Assembly: GCA_002352205.1 (NCBI GenBank)
Contig: DEHZ01000002.1
Coordinates: 62,001 to 126,000 of the forward strand
Source of the DNA: Flavobacterium sp. UBA2787
GTDB lineage: Bacteria > Bacteroidota > Bacteroidia > Flavobacteriales > Flavobacteriaceae
Length of the DNA stretch: 64,000 nucleotides
Direction of reading: 5' to 3'
Shown: piece after piece, positions 9,074 to 17,188 of the stretch
Layout of the letters: the number at the start of each line of letters is the position of its first letter
How positions within the stretch are numbered: the first letter of the stretch is position 1
Notes under the pieces: generated by a model
Told to the model about the DNA's origin: nothing
The model's input: only the letters and a program-made list of their open reading frames with translations
The model's database searches: none
Program-made: the position numbers and the translations under genes

Positions 9074-9402
9074 GTTTTGATTTTTCTGACTTGTTTGATG
9101 ATTTTTGGCGAACGACTTCCGTGAAAAGCTCTCAAAACTTCAATTTTATTGGCTCTAATTCGGTAGATAATTAAATAAGAACCTAAAATGATATTTCTGT
9201 AAATTTTGGTTTTGGTTTCAAGATGACGACATTCGGGATGAAGGAGGTATTGTGTTTCGAATTTATCAAGTGATTGATAAATTTCAGTAAAACCTTCTGC
9301 TAGTTTTTGACCAAAAGTAGCTTCTTCATATTCGTAAATATCAAGTAAATCTATAGTGTCAAACGGAGTGGAAGTAATTACTTTTTTCTTTGTAATCTCC
9401 AT
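9070..9402 (-). CDS. RelE/ParE-family toxin
   Basis: This 110-residue protein is of the RelE/ParE superfamily, most like ParE. It has an N-terminal helical part (FDTIDLLDIYEYEEATFGQKLAEGF) and then the beta-sheet with IYRNIILGSYLIIYRIRANKIEVLRAFHGSR, in which the final I-x-V-L-R-x-F-H-G-x-R strand is typical of ParE. ParE toxins poison gyrase and RelE cleaves mRNA; which applies cannot be read from the sequence. The start at 9402 lies inside the 3' end of the antitoxin gene (25-base overlap), and its stop overlaps the next gene by four bases. Confidence 0.82.
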   Translation of the reverse strand: MEITKKKVITSTPFDTIDLLDIYEYEEATFGQKLAEGFTEIYQSLDKFETQYLLHPECRHLETKTKIYRNIILGSYLIIYRIRANKIEVLRAFHGSRSPKIIKQVRKIKT

Positions 9403-9542
9403 TCGTTAAATTTTCGTTTAGATTCTTCTAAAGTCATAAATTCACCTTCTTCCGCTTCTTTAATAAGCGAAACAAATTCATCCTGCGACATAGGTTTGCC
9501 TGGAGTTGCTAAGTTTTTAGATTTATCTTTTGATGTTTTCAT
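9378..9542 (-). CDS. Small antitoxin of the ParE-type pair
   Basis: This 54-residue protein begins MKTSKDKSKNLATPGKPMSQ and ends NEWRLQRKK. The arrangement PMSQDEF...EEGEFMTLEESKRKFNEW is typical of small Bacteroidetes antitoxins found directly before RelE/ParE genes. The N-terminus is basic and Pro/Gly rich, and the C-terminal half is helical and acidic, suited to wrapping around the toxin. No clear DNA-binding domain is visible. The ATG complement is at 9540-9542 and the stop at 9378-9380. It overlaps the toxin start by 25 bases. The identification rests mainly on position and length. Confidence 0.75.
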   Translation of the reverse strand: MKTSKDKSKNLATPGKPMSQDEFVSLIKEAEEGEFMTLEESKRKFNEWRLQRKK

Positions 9543-9586
9543 GGCTATGAATTGAATAGTAAAGATAAGAAAAAAATAAATGCTTC

Positions 9587-10282
9587 TTATTTTTTCAATA
9601 AATTTGATTCAAAATCATCCGGCGAAACTGCATTTTCAACCGAATAATCGCCAATTTTTGTGCGACGTAAAACCGTCAAATGAGCACCGGATTCAAGAGC
9701 TTTTCCAAAGTCGTGAGCTAACGAACGAATATAAGTTCCTTTGCTACAAACTACTCTAAAATCAACTTCGGGTAAATCAATTCGTGTAATTTCAAATTCA
9801 TGAATGGAGGTTTTTCTACTTTCCATTTCCATTTCTACACCGGCACGAGCGTGTTCATACATTCGAATTCCGTCTTTTTTAATGGCTGAAAAAACAGGTG
9901 GTTTTTGATCAATTTCACCTAAAAATTGAGGTAAGATTTGATTAATTAATTTTTCGTTAATATGATTTATTGAAAAATTTTCATCAATTTCAGTTTCCAA
10001 ATCATACGATGGAGTAGTGGCACCCAATTTGAACGTTCCGGTATATTCTTTAGGTTGACCTTGAATTTCTGTGATACGTTTGGTGAATTTTCCTGTGCAA
10101 ATAATCAATAATCCGGTGGCTAAAGGATCTAGCGTTCCGGCGTGACCAATTTTAAATTTTTTAGGAAGACCTAATTCGCGTTTCAAAGCATATTTTAACT
10201 TATTAACCGCCTGAAAAGAGGACCACGTTAATGGTTTATCAACTAAAATGACTTGTCCTTCTAAAATTTCTTCCGCTTTCAT
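9587..10282 (-). CDS. truB: tRNA pseudouridine(55) synthase
   Basis: TruB converts U55 of the tRNA T-loop to pseudouridine. The protein has 231 residues, the short form without a C-terminal PUA domain, as is usual in Bacteroidetes. The catalytic motif GHAGTLDPLATG is at residues 46-57 with Asp52 as nucleophile. VDKPLTWSSFQAVN near 14-27 and GTYIRSLAHDFG near 181-192 are further TruB signatures. The start codon lies three bases behind the uppP stop, so the genes are in one operon (ftsX, DUF3098, uppP, truB). Confidence 0.97.
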   Translation of the reverse strand: MKAEEILEGQVILVDKPLTWSSFQAVNKLKYALKRELGLPKKFKIGHAGTLDPLATGLLIICTGKFTKRITEIQGQPKEYTGTFKLGATTPSYDLETEIDENFSINHINEKLINQILPQFLGEIDQKPPVFSAIKKDGIRMYEHARAGVEMEMESRKTSIHEFEITRIDLPEVDFRVVCSKGTYIRSLAHDFGKALESGAHLTVLRRTKIGDYSVENAVSPDDFESNLLKK

Positions 10283-10285
10283 TCG

Positions 10286-11080
10286 TTAAAGCGTTAAACC
10301 GATGATAATTGCCAGTAAACCCACAACTAAACAATAAATTGAAAAATATTTTAATTTGCTGTTTCTAACCAATTTAACCATCCAGCTACAAGCAAATAAA
10401 CCTGCGATAAAAGCTGCTAAAAACCCAGCAGATAAATAACCAAAACTTGATTCGTTATAAACTAAATCACCACTCATAAGATCTTTGGCAATTTTTCCAA
10501 AAATCAGCGGAACCACCATCAAAAAAGAGAAACGAGCTGCTTTGCTTTTATCAACACCTAATAAAACAGAAGTTGAAATGGTTGCTCCGGAACGAGAAAT
10601 TCCCGGAAGCATTGCAATCGCTTGAGCAATTCCGATGAACAAAGCGTTTTTAAAACTAACAGGCTTTAAAGTATTTTGGGCTTTATCTGCAAAAAAAAGT
10701 AGTATAGCAGTTACGATCAACATAAAACCAACAAAAACGACATTGCCGTCAAAAAGTTGCTCTAATTCTTTTTCAAATAATAATCCAATGATTACAGCAG
10801 GAATCATTGATAGAATAATTTTCAATGAAAACTGAAAAGATTCATTCCATTTAAATTGAAACAAACCATTAATAATTTCCAGAATATCTTTTCTAAAAAC
10901 CACAACCGTACTTAATGCTGTGGCAAAATGAACAATAACGGTAAATAGCAATCCTTCTTCCGGCATTTTGTCTTCGCCTAAAATAGCTTTGGTAAGTTCT
11001 AAGTGTCCACTGGAAGAAACGGGAAGAAACTCTGTTAAACCTTGAATAATTCCTAAAATAATAGCTTCTAAAATGCCCAT
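10286..11080 (-). CDS. uppP: Undecaprenyl-diphosphate phosphatase
   Basis: UppP (BacA) removes a phosphate from undecaprenyl diphosphate at the inner membrane and so recycles the lipid carrier for peptidoglycan and other envelope polymers; it also gives some bacitracin resistance. The 264-residue protein is highly hydrophobic with about eight membrane segments. Both active-site motifs are present: GLTEFLPVSSSGHLEL at residues 14-29 and PGISRSGATIS at 159-169. It lies between the DUF3098 gene (20 bases) and truB (3 bases) on the same strand. Confidence 0.97.
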   Translation of the reverse strand: MGILEAIILGIIQGLTEFLPVSSSGHLELTKAILGEDKMPEEGLLFTVIVHFATALSTVVVFRKDILEIINGLFQFKWNESFQFSLKIILSMIPAVIIGLLFEKELEQLFDGNVVFVGFMLIVTAILLFFADKAQNTLKPVSFKNALFIGIAQAIAMLPGISRSGATISTSVLLGVDKSKAARFSFLMVVPLIFGKIAKDLMSGDLVYNESSFGYLSAGFLAAFIAGLFACSWMVKLVRNSKLKYFSIYCLVVGLLAIIIGLTL

Positions 11081-11099
11081 TTTGGATTAGATAAAATAA

Positions 11100-11360
11100 T
11101 TAATTAGATGGATTTGATTGCTTTTTCGGATTTTTCATAATAGCATAAATCACCACACCAAATCCCGCCAAAACAACAGTTGGAGCTAAACGAATTCTTC
11201 GAAAGTCAAAAATAGCTTCGCTAAAAACTTTTGGGTCATCGCTGCCACCACCACTCATTAAAATGAAACCTAAGATGATAATTCCAATTCCAACTAAAAG
11301 AATTTTATAATTAATTTTCTCAAAGATAAATTCTTGTTTTTGTTCGTTTTTACTGCTCAT
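11100..11360 (-). CDS. DUF3098 small membrane protein
   Basis: This 86-residue protein has two predicted membrane helices, near residues 18-41 (YKILLVGIGIIILGFILMSGGG) and 58-76 (VVLAGFGVVIYAIM). GGGSDDPKVFSEAIFDFRRIRLAP between them is the DUF3098 signature. In Bacteroidetes the gene is regularly found between ftsX and uppP, as here (15 bases after ftsX and 19 before uppP), which suggests a role linked to division or wall synthesis. No function has been shown as far as I know. Confidence 0.88.
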   Translation of the reverse strand: MSSKNEQKQEFIFEKINYKILLVGIGIIILGFILMSGGGSDDPKVFSEAIFDFRRIRLAPTVVLAGFGVVIYAIMKNPKKQSNPSN

Positions 11361-11375
11361 TTTTTCAAATAAAAA

Positions 11376-12251
11376 TTAATATAAATCGTCTGTTCTAAGG
11401 TTTAAGAATTTTTGAGTGGCAAAGAAAGTACTGAACCAAGAAATTAAAATTCCTAAAACTAAAACTCCCAATAACACAGCACCAATCATTATCTTGTCTT
11501 CTAAAATACCAAGTTTTGGAAAATTAGCATCGATGTAAAATAGTACGCCAATGATTGCAATAATGGCCAATAGAGCACCAATTATTCCTAATTTAATACT
11601 TCGCATAATGAAAGGTTTTCTAATGAAAGATTTTGTTGCTCCCACCATTTGCATCGTTTTGATGATAAATCGGTTTGAATAAATGGATAAACGCATCGAA
11701 CTGTTGATTAATAAAACAGCAATTAACGCTAAAAATCCGGTCACAATTAACATCCAAAAAGTGATTTTTTTAATGTTATCATTCACTAAATCAACTAAAT
11801 GTTTATCGTAAACAATATCAGAAATCATTTTGTTTTCCTTGAATTCTTGCTCGATATTTTTGATGCTATCGGCTTCAACATAATCTGCTTTTAGATGAAT
11901 ATCAAAGGAATTCTGCAACGGATTAAATCCTAAAAACTGCATAAAATCTTCACCAATAATATCTTTATGTTTTGAAGCTGCCGTTTCTTTTGATACAAAA
12001 GTGTCTGTTTTTACATAAGCCGCCGCTTTTAATTTGGCTTCAAAATTTTTAAGCACACTATCGTTGGCAGCATCTTTAAAATAGACTGACATTGGAATTT
12101 CTTCTTTAAAATCATCCGATAATTTTTTCGAATTAATCACAAAAAACCCAAGAATTCCCAATAAAAAAAGCACTAAAAACACACTTAATACCACAGAAAA
12201 ATAGGAAGAAATAAGTCGTCTTTTTTGATACTTTTCGTAAGATGATGCCAT
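11376..12251 (-). CDS. ftsX: Cell division protein FtsX
   Basis: FtsX is the permease-like partner of the ATPase FtsE and couples the divisome to peptidoglycan hydrolases. The 291-residue protein has the expected layout: a cytoplasmic N-terminus (MASSYEKYQKRRL), TM1 at about 15-37, an extracytoplasmic domain to about 165, then three membrane segments. MQMVGATKSFIRKPFIMRS near residues 201-219 is the typical FtsX cytoplasmic loop. ftsE is not adjacent, which is common in Bacteroidetes. It is first in the ftsX-DUF3098-uppP-truB operon. Confidence 0.92.
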   Translation of the reverse strand: MASSYEKYQKRRLISSYFSVVLSVFLVLFLLGILGFFVINSKKLSDDFKEEIPMSVYFKDAANDSVLKNFEAKLKAAAYVKTDTFVSKETAASKHKDIIGEDFMQFLGFNPLQNSFDIHLKADYVEADSIKNIEQEFKENKMISDIVYDKHLVDLVNDNIKKITFWMLIVTGFLALIAVLLINSSMRLSIYSNRFIIKTMQMVGATKSFIRKPFIMRSIKLGIIGALLAIIAIIGVLFYIDANFPKLGILEDKIMIGAVLLGVLVLGILISWFSTFFATQKFLNLRTDDLY

Positions 12252-12318
12252 AGAAATTAATTTAAGCCGTAAAATTAAAAAAGAAATTGGTTAAACCACA
12301 GTTTATAACGTTGAAAGT

Positions 12319-12348
12319 TTTGAGTTTAGTACAATAAACGTAAATTTG
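12319..12348 (+). promoter_or_regulatory. leuS promoter (TTTG-N18-TAAATTTG)
   Basis: TTTG at 12319-12322 and TAAATTTG at 12341-12348 are separated by 18 bases, a near-perfect Bacteroidetes promoter. Transcription should start near 12355, so the transcript's leader consists almost entirely of the 8-bp tandem repeat at 12359-12398. Confidence 0.8.
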
Positions 12349-12358
12349 CCGTTTAAAA

Positions 12359-12398
12359 AACCTTAGCAACTCAGAAACTCAGTTCCTCAGCACCTTAG
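12359..12398 (+). repeat. Five 8-bp tandem repeats (NNNCTCAG) in the leuS leader
   Basis: Five consecutive octamers fill this stretch: AACCTTAG, CAACTCAG, AAACTCAG, TTCCTCAG and CACCTTAG. The last one ends three bases before the leuS ATG at 12402. The same octamer family occurs at 56386-56425, again directly before a start codon. Confidence 0.85.
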
Positions 12399-12401
12399 AA
12401 T

Positions 12402-15400
12402 ATGAAATACTTCCACGAAAAAATCGAAGCCAAATGGCAAGAATATTGGGCTAAAAACCAAACCTTTGCCGCACAAAATAATTCTGAAAAACCAAAATAT
12501 TATGTGTTGGATATGTTTCCGTACCCATCCGGAGCAGGTTTGCACGTAGGTCATCCGCTGGGATACATTGCTTCAGACATCGTGGCTCGTTACAAAAGAC
12601 ACAAAGGTTTTAATGTGTTGCATCCGCAAGGATATGATTCATTCGGACTTCCGGCGGAGCAATATGCCATTCAAACCGGACAACATCCCGAAAAAACGAC
12701 CAAAGAAAATATCGCTCGTTACCGTGAGCAACTGGATAAAATCGGTTTTTCGTTCGATTGGAGTAGAGAAGTTCGTACCTCAAATCCGGATTATTACAAA
12801 TGGACGCAATGGATTTTTATTCAATTGTTTGATTCGTATTATTGTAAACATTCCGATCAAGCGTTTCCAATTTCAGAATTGGTAAAAGTGTTTGAAGCCG
12901 AAGGAAATGCCAATGTGGATATCGTATGTGATGACAACATAGAAATTTTTTCAGCCTCAGAATGGAATGCATTTTCATCTGAAAAACAACAACAAATTTT
13001 ATTAAAATATCGCTTAACTTACCTAGCCGAAACCGAGGTAAATTGGTGTCCCGCTTTAGGAACCGTTTTAGCGAACGACGAAATCGTCAATGGGGTCTCC
13101 GAACGTGGAGGTCATCCAGTTATCCGAAAAAAAATGACCCAATGGAATATGCGAATTTCTGCATATGCTGAACGTTTATTGCAAGGTTTAGAAACGATCG
13201 ATTGGAGCGAAAGCATTAAAGAAAGTCAACGAAATTGGATTGGGAAGAGTGTTGGGGCAACTGTTAAGTTTCAGGTTTCAGGTTCCAAGTTTCAGGTTGA
13301 GGTATTTACGACAAGACCCGACACCATCTTCGGAGTAACCTTTATGACCCTCGCACCCGAGCACGATTTGGTTGCACAAATCACAACTTCTGAACAAAAA
13401 GCAGCAGTTCAAGCTTACGTAGAAGCAACATCAAAACGCTCCGAAAGAGAACGTATGGCCGATGTAAAAACCATTTCCGGTGTTTTCACAGGAGCGTATG
13501 CTGAGCATCCGTTTACCAAAGAACCCATTCCGGTTTGGATAGGCGATTATGTGTTAGCCGGTTATGGAACAGGAGCTGTAATGGCCGTTCCGTGTGGCGA
13601 TGAACGCGACTATGCATTCGCTAATTTCTTCAAAGGAAAAGAAGGAATGCCCGAAATTAAAAACATTTTCAATCAAGATATTTCCGAAGCTGCTTTTGCA
13701 GAAAAAAGTGGTTTTGAAATAGTCAATTCTGATTTTTTAAATGGTCTAGGTTACAAAGAAGCCACCAAAAAAGCCATCGAAGCTTTAGAACAAATTGGTC
13801 AAGGTAAAGGAAAAACTAATTACCGCTTGCGTGATGCGGTTTTCTCAAGACAACGCTATTGGGGCGAACCGTTTCCGGTTTACTACGTTAATGATTTACC
13901 ACAAATGATTGATGTTAAACATCTTCCAATCATTTTACCGGAAGTAGAGAAATATTTACCAACCGAAGACGGACAACCGCCGTTAGGAAATGCTACGCAT
14001 TGGGCTTGGGACAGTGTTCAGTCTACAGTTGTTAGTAATCAGTTGATTGATAACAAAACAGTTTTCCCATTAGAATTGAACACGATGCCGGGTTGGGCAG
14101 GTTCTTCGTGGTATTGGATGCGGTATATGGATGCTCATAACGAAAACGAATTTGCCAGCCAAGATGCCTTGAACTATTGGGAAAATGTAGATTTATACAT
14201 TGGTGGTAGCGAACACGCCACCGGACATTTATTGTATTCTCGTTTTTGGAATAAATTTCTAAAAGACCGCGGCTTCATCACACCCGAAGAACCGTTTAAA
14301 AAATTGATTAATCAAGGGATGATTTTAGGGAATTCGGCGTTCGCATATAGATTAGGAGTTGAATTTGATTTAAAATTTTCATTAACTGAAGAATCAATGG
14401 CAATTATCATCAATAATAGTTTACCAGCTATTTTTGATCCTATATACTCAGGATCTTTTGGGACGAAGTTTTTTTATTCCAAAAAACATATTAGCGATTT
14501 TAAAAATGACTTAAGAATTATTTTTCATCCATATCTTTTAAATTTTGATTTGCTTGATATTAGCGTCAAAAATTACATAATTGAAGAAGCTAATAAATCT
14601 TTACCTGAAAGTCCAAAAGATGCGTTAGATATTTTGAAATATGATAGAAAAATTGAAATTAAAGGATTCACTTTTACTCCTATAGCAGTAGATTTATCAG
14701 TTATAAATGATGTTACAAATGAATTAGATATTGAAAAATTTAAATCCCATCCATTATATTCCGATTATAAAAATGCAGAATTTATTTTAGAAGATGGCAA
14801 ATACATTGTCGGTCGCGAAGTCGAAAAAATGTCCAAATCTAAATACAACGTCGTAAACCCAGACGACATTTGCAACCAATACGGAGCCGATACCTTACGT
14901 TTATACGAAATGTTCCTTGGTCCCTTAGAACAAGCAAAACCGTGGAATACTGCCGGAATTACCGGAGTTTCAGGCTTCTTGAAAAAATTATGGCGACTGT
15001 ATTTTGATGACAATGGTTTAATCGTAAACAACGATGAACCAACGGCAGAAATGTACAAATCATTACACAAAACCATCAAAAAAGTGACAGAAGACATCGA
15101 GAATTTCTCGTTCAATACTTCTGTTTCACAATTTATGATTTGTGTGAACGAATTGGTTCAATTAAAATGCAATCACCGAAAAATTTTAGAACCATTAGCT
15201 ATTTTAGTTTCACCGTATGCTCCACACATTGCCGAAGAATTATGGAGTCAATTGGGTCACGAAGGTTCGGTTTCAACCGTAGCATTTCCAATTTTTGAAG
15301 AGAAATATTTAGTAGAATCAGAAAAAGAATATCCGGTTTCCTTCAACGGAAAAATGCGTTTTACAATCAAATTGCCACTAGATTTAACCGCTGCTCAAAT

Positions 15401-15506
15401 TGAAGAAATTGTAATGGCAGACGAACGCACACAAGCTCAATTGCAGGGGAGAACACCAAATAAAGTGATTATTGTTCCCGGAAAAATTATCAACTTAGTG
15501 GGATAA
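12402..15506 (+). CDS. leuS: Leucine--tRNA ligase with enlarged insert before KMSKS
   Basis: This class I synthetase charges tRNA-Leu and edits mischarged products. At 1034 residues it is longer than the roughly 930-960 I expect in relatives. The HIGH motif is HVGH at 48-51 (after YPSGAGL), the editing domain carries VFTTRPDTIFG near 301-311, WAGSSWYWMRYMD lies near 565, and KMSKS is at 809-813. Between Arg650 and Asp798 the leucine-specific region covers about 147 residues, is AT-rich and does not resemble the usual linker. Residues 290-299 (FQVSGSKFQV) are encoded by a TTTCARG heptamer repeat found elsewhere in intergenic DNA. The C-terminus PNKVIIVPGKIINLVG is normal. A strong promoter and terminator flank the gene. 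Confidence 0.97.
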   Translation: MKYFHEKIEAKWQEYWAKNQTFAAQNNSEKPKYYVLDMFPYPSGAGLHVGHPLGYIASDIVARYKRHKGFNVLHPQGYDSFGLPAEQYAIQTGQHPEKTTKENIARYREQLDKIGFSFDWSREVRTSNPDYYKWTQWIFIQLFDSYYCKHSDQAFPISELVKVFEAEGNANVDIVCDDNIEIFSASEWNAFSSEKQQQILLKYRLTYLAETEVNWCPALGTVLANDEIVNGVSERGGHPVIRKKMTQWNMRISAYAERLLQGLETIDWSESIKESQRNWIGKSVGATVKFQVSGSKFQVEVFTTRPDTIFGVTFMTLAPEHDLVAQITTSEQKAAVQAYVEATSKRSERERMADVKTISGVFTGAYAEHPFTKEPIPVWIGDYVLAGYGTGAVMAVPCGDERDYAFANFFKGKEGMPEIKNIFNQDISEAAFAEKSGFEIVNSDFLNGLGYKEATKKAIEALEQIGQGKGKTNYRLRDAVFSRQRYWGEPFPVYYVNDLPQMIDVKHLPIILPEVEKYLPTEDGQPPLGNATHWAWDSVQSTVVSNQLIDNKTVFPLELNTMPGWAGSSWYWMRYMDAHNENEFASQDALNYWENVDLYIGGSEHATGHLLYSRFWNKFLKDRGFITPEEPFKKLINQGMILGNSAFAYRLGVEFDLKFSLTEESMAIIINNSLPAIFDPIYSGSFGTKFFYSKKHISDFKNDLRIIFHPYLLNFDLLDISVKNYIIEEANKSLPESPKDALDILKYDRKIEIKGFTFTPIAVDLSVINDVTNELDIEKFKSHPLYSDYKNAEFILEDGKYIVGREVEKMSKSKYNVVNPDDICNQYGADTLRLYEMFLGPLEQAKPWNTAGITGVSGFLKKLWRLYFDDNGLIVNNDEPTAEMYKSLHKTIKKVTEDIENFSFNTSVSQFMICVNELVQLKCNHRKILEPLAILVSPYAPHIAEELWSQLGHEGSVSTVAFPIFEEKYLVESEKEYPVSFNGKMRFTIKLPLDLTAAQIEEIVMADERTQAQLQGRTPNKVIIVPGKIINLVG
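13269..13296 (+). repeat. TTTCARG heptamer repeat inside the leuS reading frame
   Basis: Four consecutive heptamers (TTTCAGG, TTTCAGG, TTCCAAG, TTTCAGG) lie in frame in the leuS editing domain. The same heptamer family occurs in intergenic copies at 31449-31469 and 57499-57551. Confidence 0.8.
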
Positions 15507-15522
15507 TTTTATAAAAAGATTT

Positions 15523-15565
15523 AGCCACGGATTTGCAAATTCAATTGTGAATCCGTGGCTTTTTT
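15523..15565 (+). terminator. Terminator of leuS
   Basis: AGCCACGGATT at 15523-15533 pairs perfectly with AATCCGTGGCT at 15550-15560 across a 16-base loop, followed by T6. It starts 17 bases after the leuS stop. Confidence 0.85.
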
Positions 15566-15601
15566 CATCAACAATTGTTAAACAATACCTAAAGCAATTT
15601 T

Positions 15602-15631
15602 TTTGGCAGATTTTTTGATTTCATAAATTTA
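15602..15631 (+). promoter_or_regulatory. Promoter of the first beta-barrel gene
   Basis: TTTG at 15602-15605 and TAAATTTA at 15624-15631 are separated by 18 bases. The last base of the -7 box departs from the consensus (A for G). The ATG follows 20 bases later. Confidence 0.5.
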
Positions 15632-15650
15632 ATTCAAATTCCTTCTGCTT

Positions 15651-16292
15651 ATGAAATCACGACTACTATTCTTTGCTCTCTTTTGCAGTTCCTTTTTGTT
15701 CGCTCAAGAAGAAGAAATGGTTGAAACGCAAGTCTTACCAAACGAAATTGCTTTTGATTTTTCTGGTTTCTACAGCCCAATTTTATCTACCAATTTCATC
15801 GGTTTTTCAATGGACATCAGATATTACGTTCGTGAAAATTGGTCCACCGGTATCAACATAAGCTATGCTTCCCGAAAAATGAAAACCGATTTTCAATATG
15901 ATGTATTTAATCCTGCCGTTCAATACAGTGAAATAAGTTGGCTCAACCAATTTGATTTACTCAAAAAAGAAAAATTCAGAATCGGTCTGCAATTGAGCAA
16001 CGGTTTAGCAATGGCTACTTTGGTTGATCGTGATGTTACAGAAGAGTTTTGGGATGAATATGGCGTGACCGAATCAGCCAAACGTATAGAAACCAATTAT
16101 TTCTACATTCTGCAACCCGGCATTGAAGCGGCTGTTAGAGTATATGACAATGATCGCTTTCCGGATGTTTATCTCACCGCCAAAGCAAAATACCGACAAG
16201 CGATGGGAACACCAAAATTTGCTACCACAAGTGATTTTACAAATTATTATGTTGGAATAGGAATTTCGTTAATTGGATTTGTAACTTATTAG
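15651..16292 (+). CDS. Exported small beta-barrel protein, function unknown
   Basis: The protein has 213 residues with a clear signal peptide (MKSRLLFFALFCSSFLFAQ, cleavage likely after residue 17 or 18). The mature part alternates aromatic and polar residues (MDIRYYVRENWSTGINISYAS, NYYVGIGISLIGFVTY at the C-terminus), as expected for an 8-strand outer-membrane beta-barrel. I do not recognise a specific family. It lies alone between the leuS terminator and a second, similar-sized barrel gene, and the two share general architecture but no obvious sequence identity. Confidence 0.75.
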   Translation: MKSRLLFFALFCSSFLFAQEEEMVETQVLPNEIAFDFSGFYSPILSTNFIGFSMDIRYYVRENWSTGINISYASRKMKTDFQYDVFNPAVQYSEISWLNQFDLLKKEKFRIGLQLSNGLAMATLVDRDVTEEFWDEYGVTESAKRIETNYFYILQPGIEAAVRVYDNDRFPDVYLTAKAKYRQAMGTPKFATTSDFTNYYVGIGISLIGFVTY

Positions 16293-16401
16293 TAAAAAAG
16301 CATACTATTTATACAAAAAGAAAGTTATTGTATGAAAATCATATATTCAATTTCTAAATAATTTCGCACTTATATTAAACACAATTTTAAACTTAAAAAA
16401 C

Positions 16402-17085
16402 ATGAAAAAAATCTTTTTAATTGCTGGATTTATGTTCGCTCAATTTTCTTTTGCACAAGAGGAACAAACCATTTCAACCGACGAAAAAAAATGTGAAGTT
16501 CCAAAACTTGATTTATACGTTGGTGTGGGCGGTATTTTTTACAATGATTTTAATTTAAATCAAAAAATCAGTGCATCGGGAATGCCCGAGATTCGAGAAA
16601 GTATGCCGGAATTCTTAGTCGGAATAAATACGTTATGGGAAAAGTATTCTTTTGACGCTGAATTGTCTTCCACGTATTCAACCAAGAAAAACAGTACAAC
16701 CGAGAATAAATTGGCCAGTGGAACTTTTAGACTTCGCGGACATTATAATTTTGTAAATAAACCAAGAGTTTTATTGTCTGGGGGATTAAATGTGGCTTAC
16801 ACACATAACGATTTTAATTTATATTCTCGAGATAATGATATCAACTTAAACGATTTGAATCCAGAAAATAATTCAGGTCACGTAAGTTTAAAAAATGATA
16901 TTTTTTATGCCGGACCTTCAATAGCATTCAATTTGAAACGTAAAGAAAAATTGAGTATTCGTTTAAATGTGGGTTACGAGTTTGCATTCACCAACGGAAA
17001 ATGGAAATCCGATTATGCCAATGTGTCCAATACTGTAAAAGAAAATGGTCAAAATAGATTAATGGTTGATGTTGTGTTCTTTTAA
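16402..17085 (+). CDS. Exported beta-barrel protein, function unknown
   Basis: The protein has 227 residues. Residues 1-18 form a signal peptide ending FSFAQ. The mature chain has strands such as LDLYVGVGGIFYNDF, FRLRGHYNFV, LSGGLNVAYTHND and LSIRLNVGYEFAF, and ends VDVVFF with a terminal phenylalanine, the usual outer-membrane barrel signal. One cysteine near residue 32 (EKKCEVP) is unusual for a barrel and is probably unpaired. The family is not recognised. A terminator hairpin follows at 17116. Confidence 0.75.
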   Translation: MKKIFLIAGFMFAQFSFAQEEQTISTDEKKCEVPKLDLYVGVGGIFYNDFNLNQKISASGMPEIRESMPEFLVGINTLWEKYSFDAELSSTYSTKKNSTTENKLASGTFRLRGHYNFVNKPRVLLSGGLNVAYTHNDFNLYSRDNDINLNDLNPENNSGHVSLKNDIFYAGPSIAFNLKRKEKLSIRLNVGYEFAFTNGKWKSDYANVSNTVKENGQNRLMVDVVFF

Positions 17086-17115
17086 TGAGCAATCGATTTT
17101 AAAAATGAAAATTTT

Positions 17116-17147
17116 AAACCTGAACAAATTATTTTTCAGGTTTTTTT
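17116..17147 (+). terminator. Terminator after the second beta-barrel gene
   Basis: AAACCTGA at 17116-17123 pairs with TCAGGTTT at 17136-17143. An inner AAAT/ATTT pairing shortens the loop. The stem runs into T7. Confidence 0.75.
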
Positions 17148-17188
17148 ATGATTTGTTTTTTGTAACTTGTGGTTATTAAAATAACATT

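Noticed and set aside
12300-12401. T-box or leucine attenuator before leuS
   Set aside because: The leader is only about 45 bases, made of octamer repeats, without the T-box sequence, leucine codon run or terminator stem.
14765-15115. Minus-strand frame inside leuS
   Set aside because: Shadow of the conserved KMSKS and anticodon-binding region of LeuRS.
17160-17188. A second PhoB-type array before the Na/Pi cotransporter gene
   Set aside because: GTAAC- and TAACA-like cores are present, but the spacings (10 and 19 bases) do not keep the 11-base phase.
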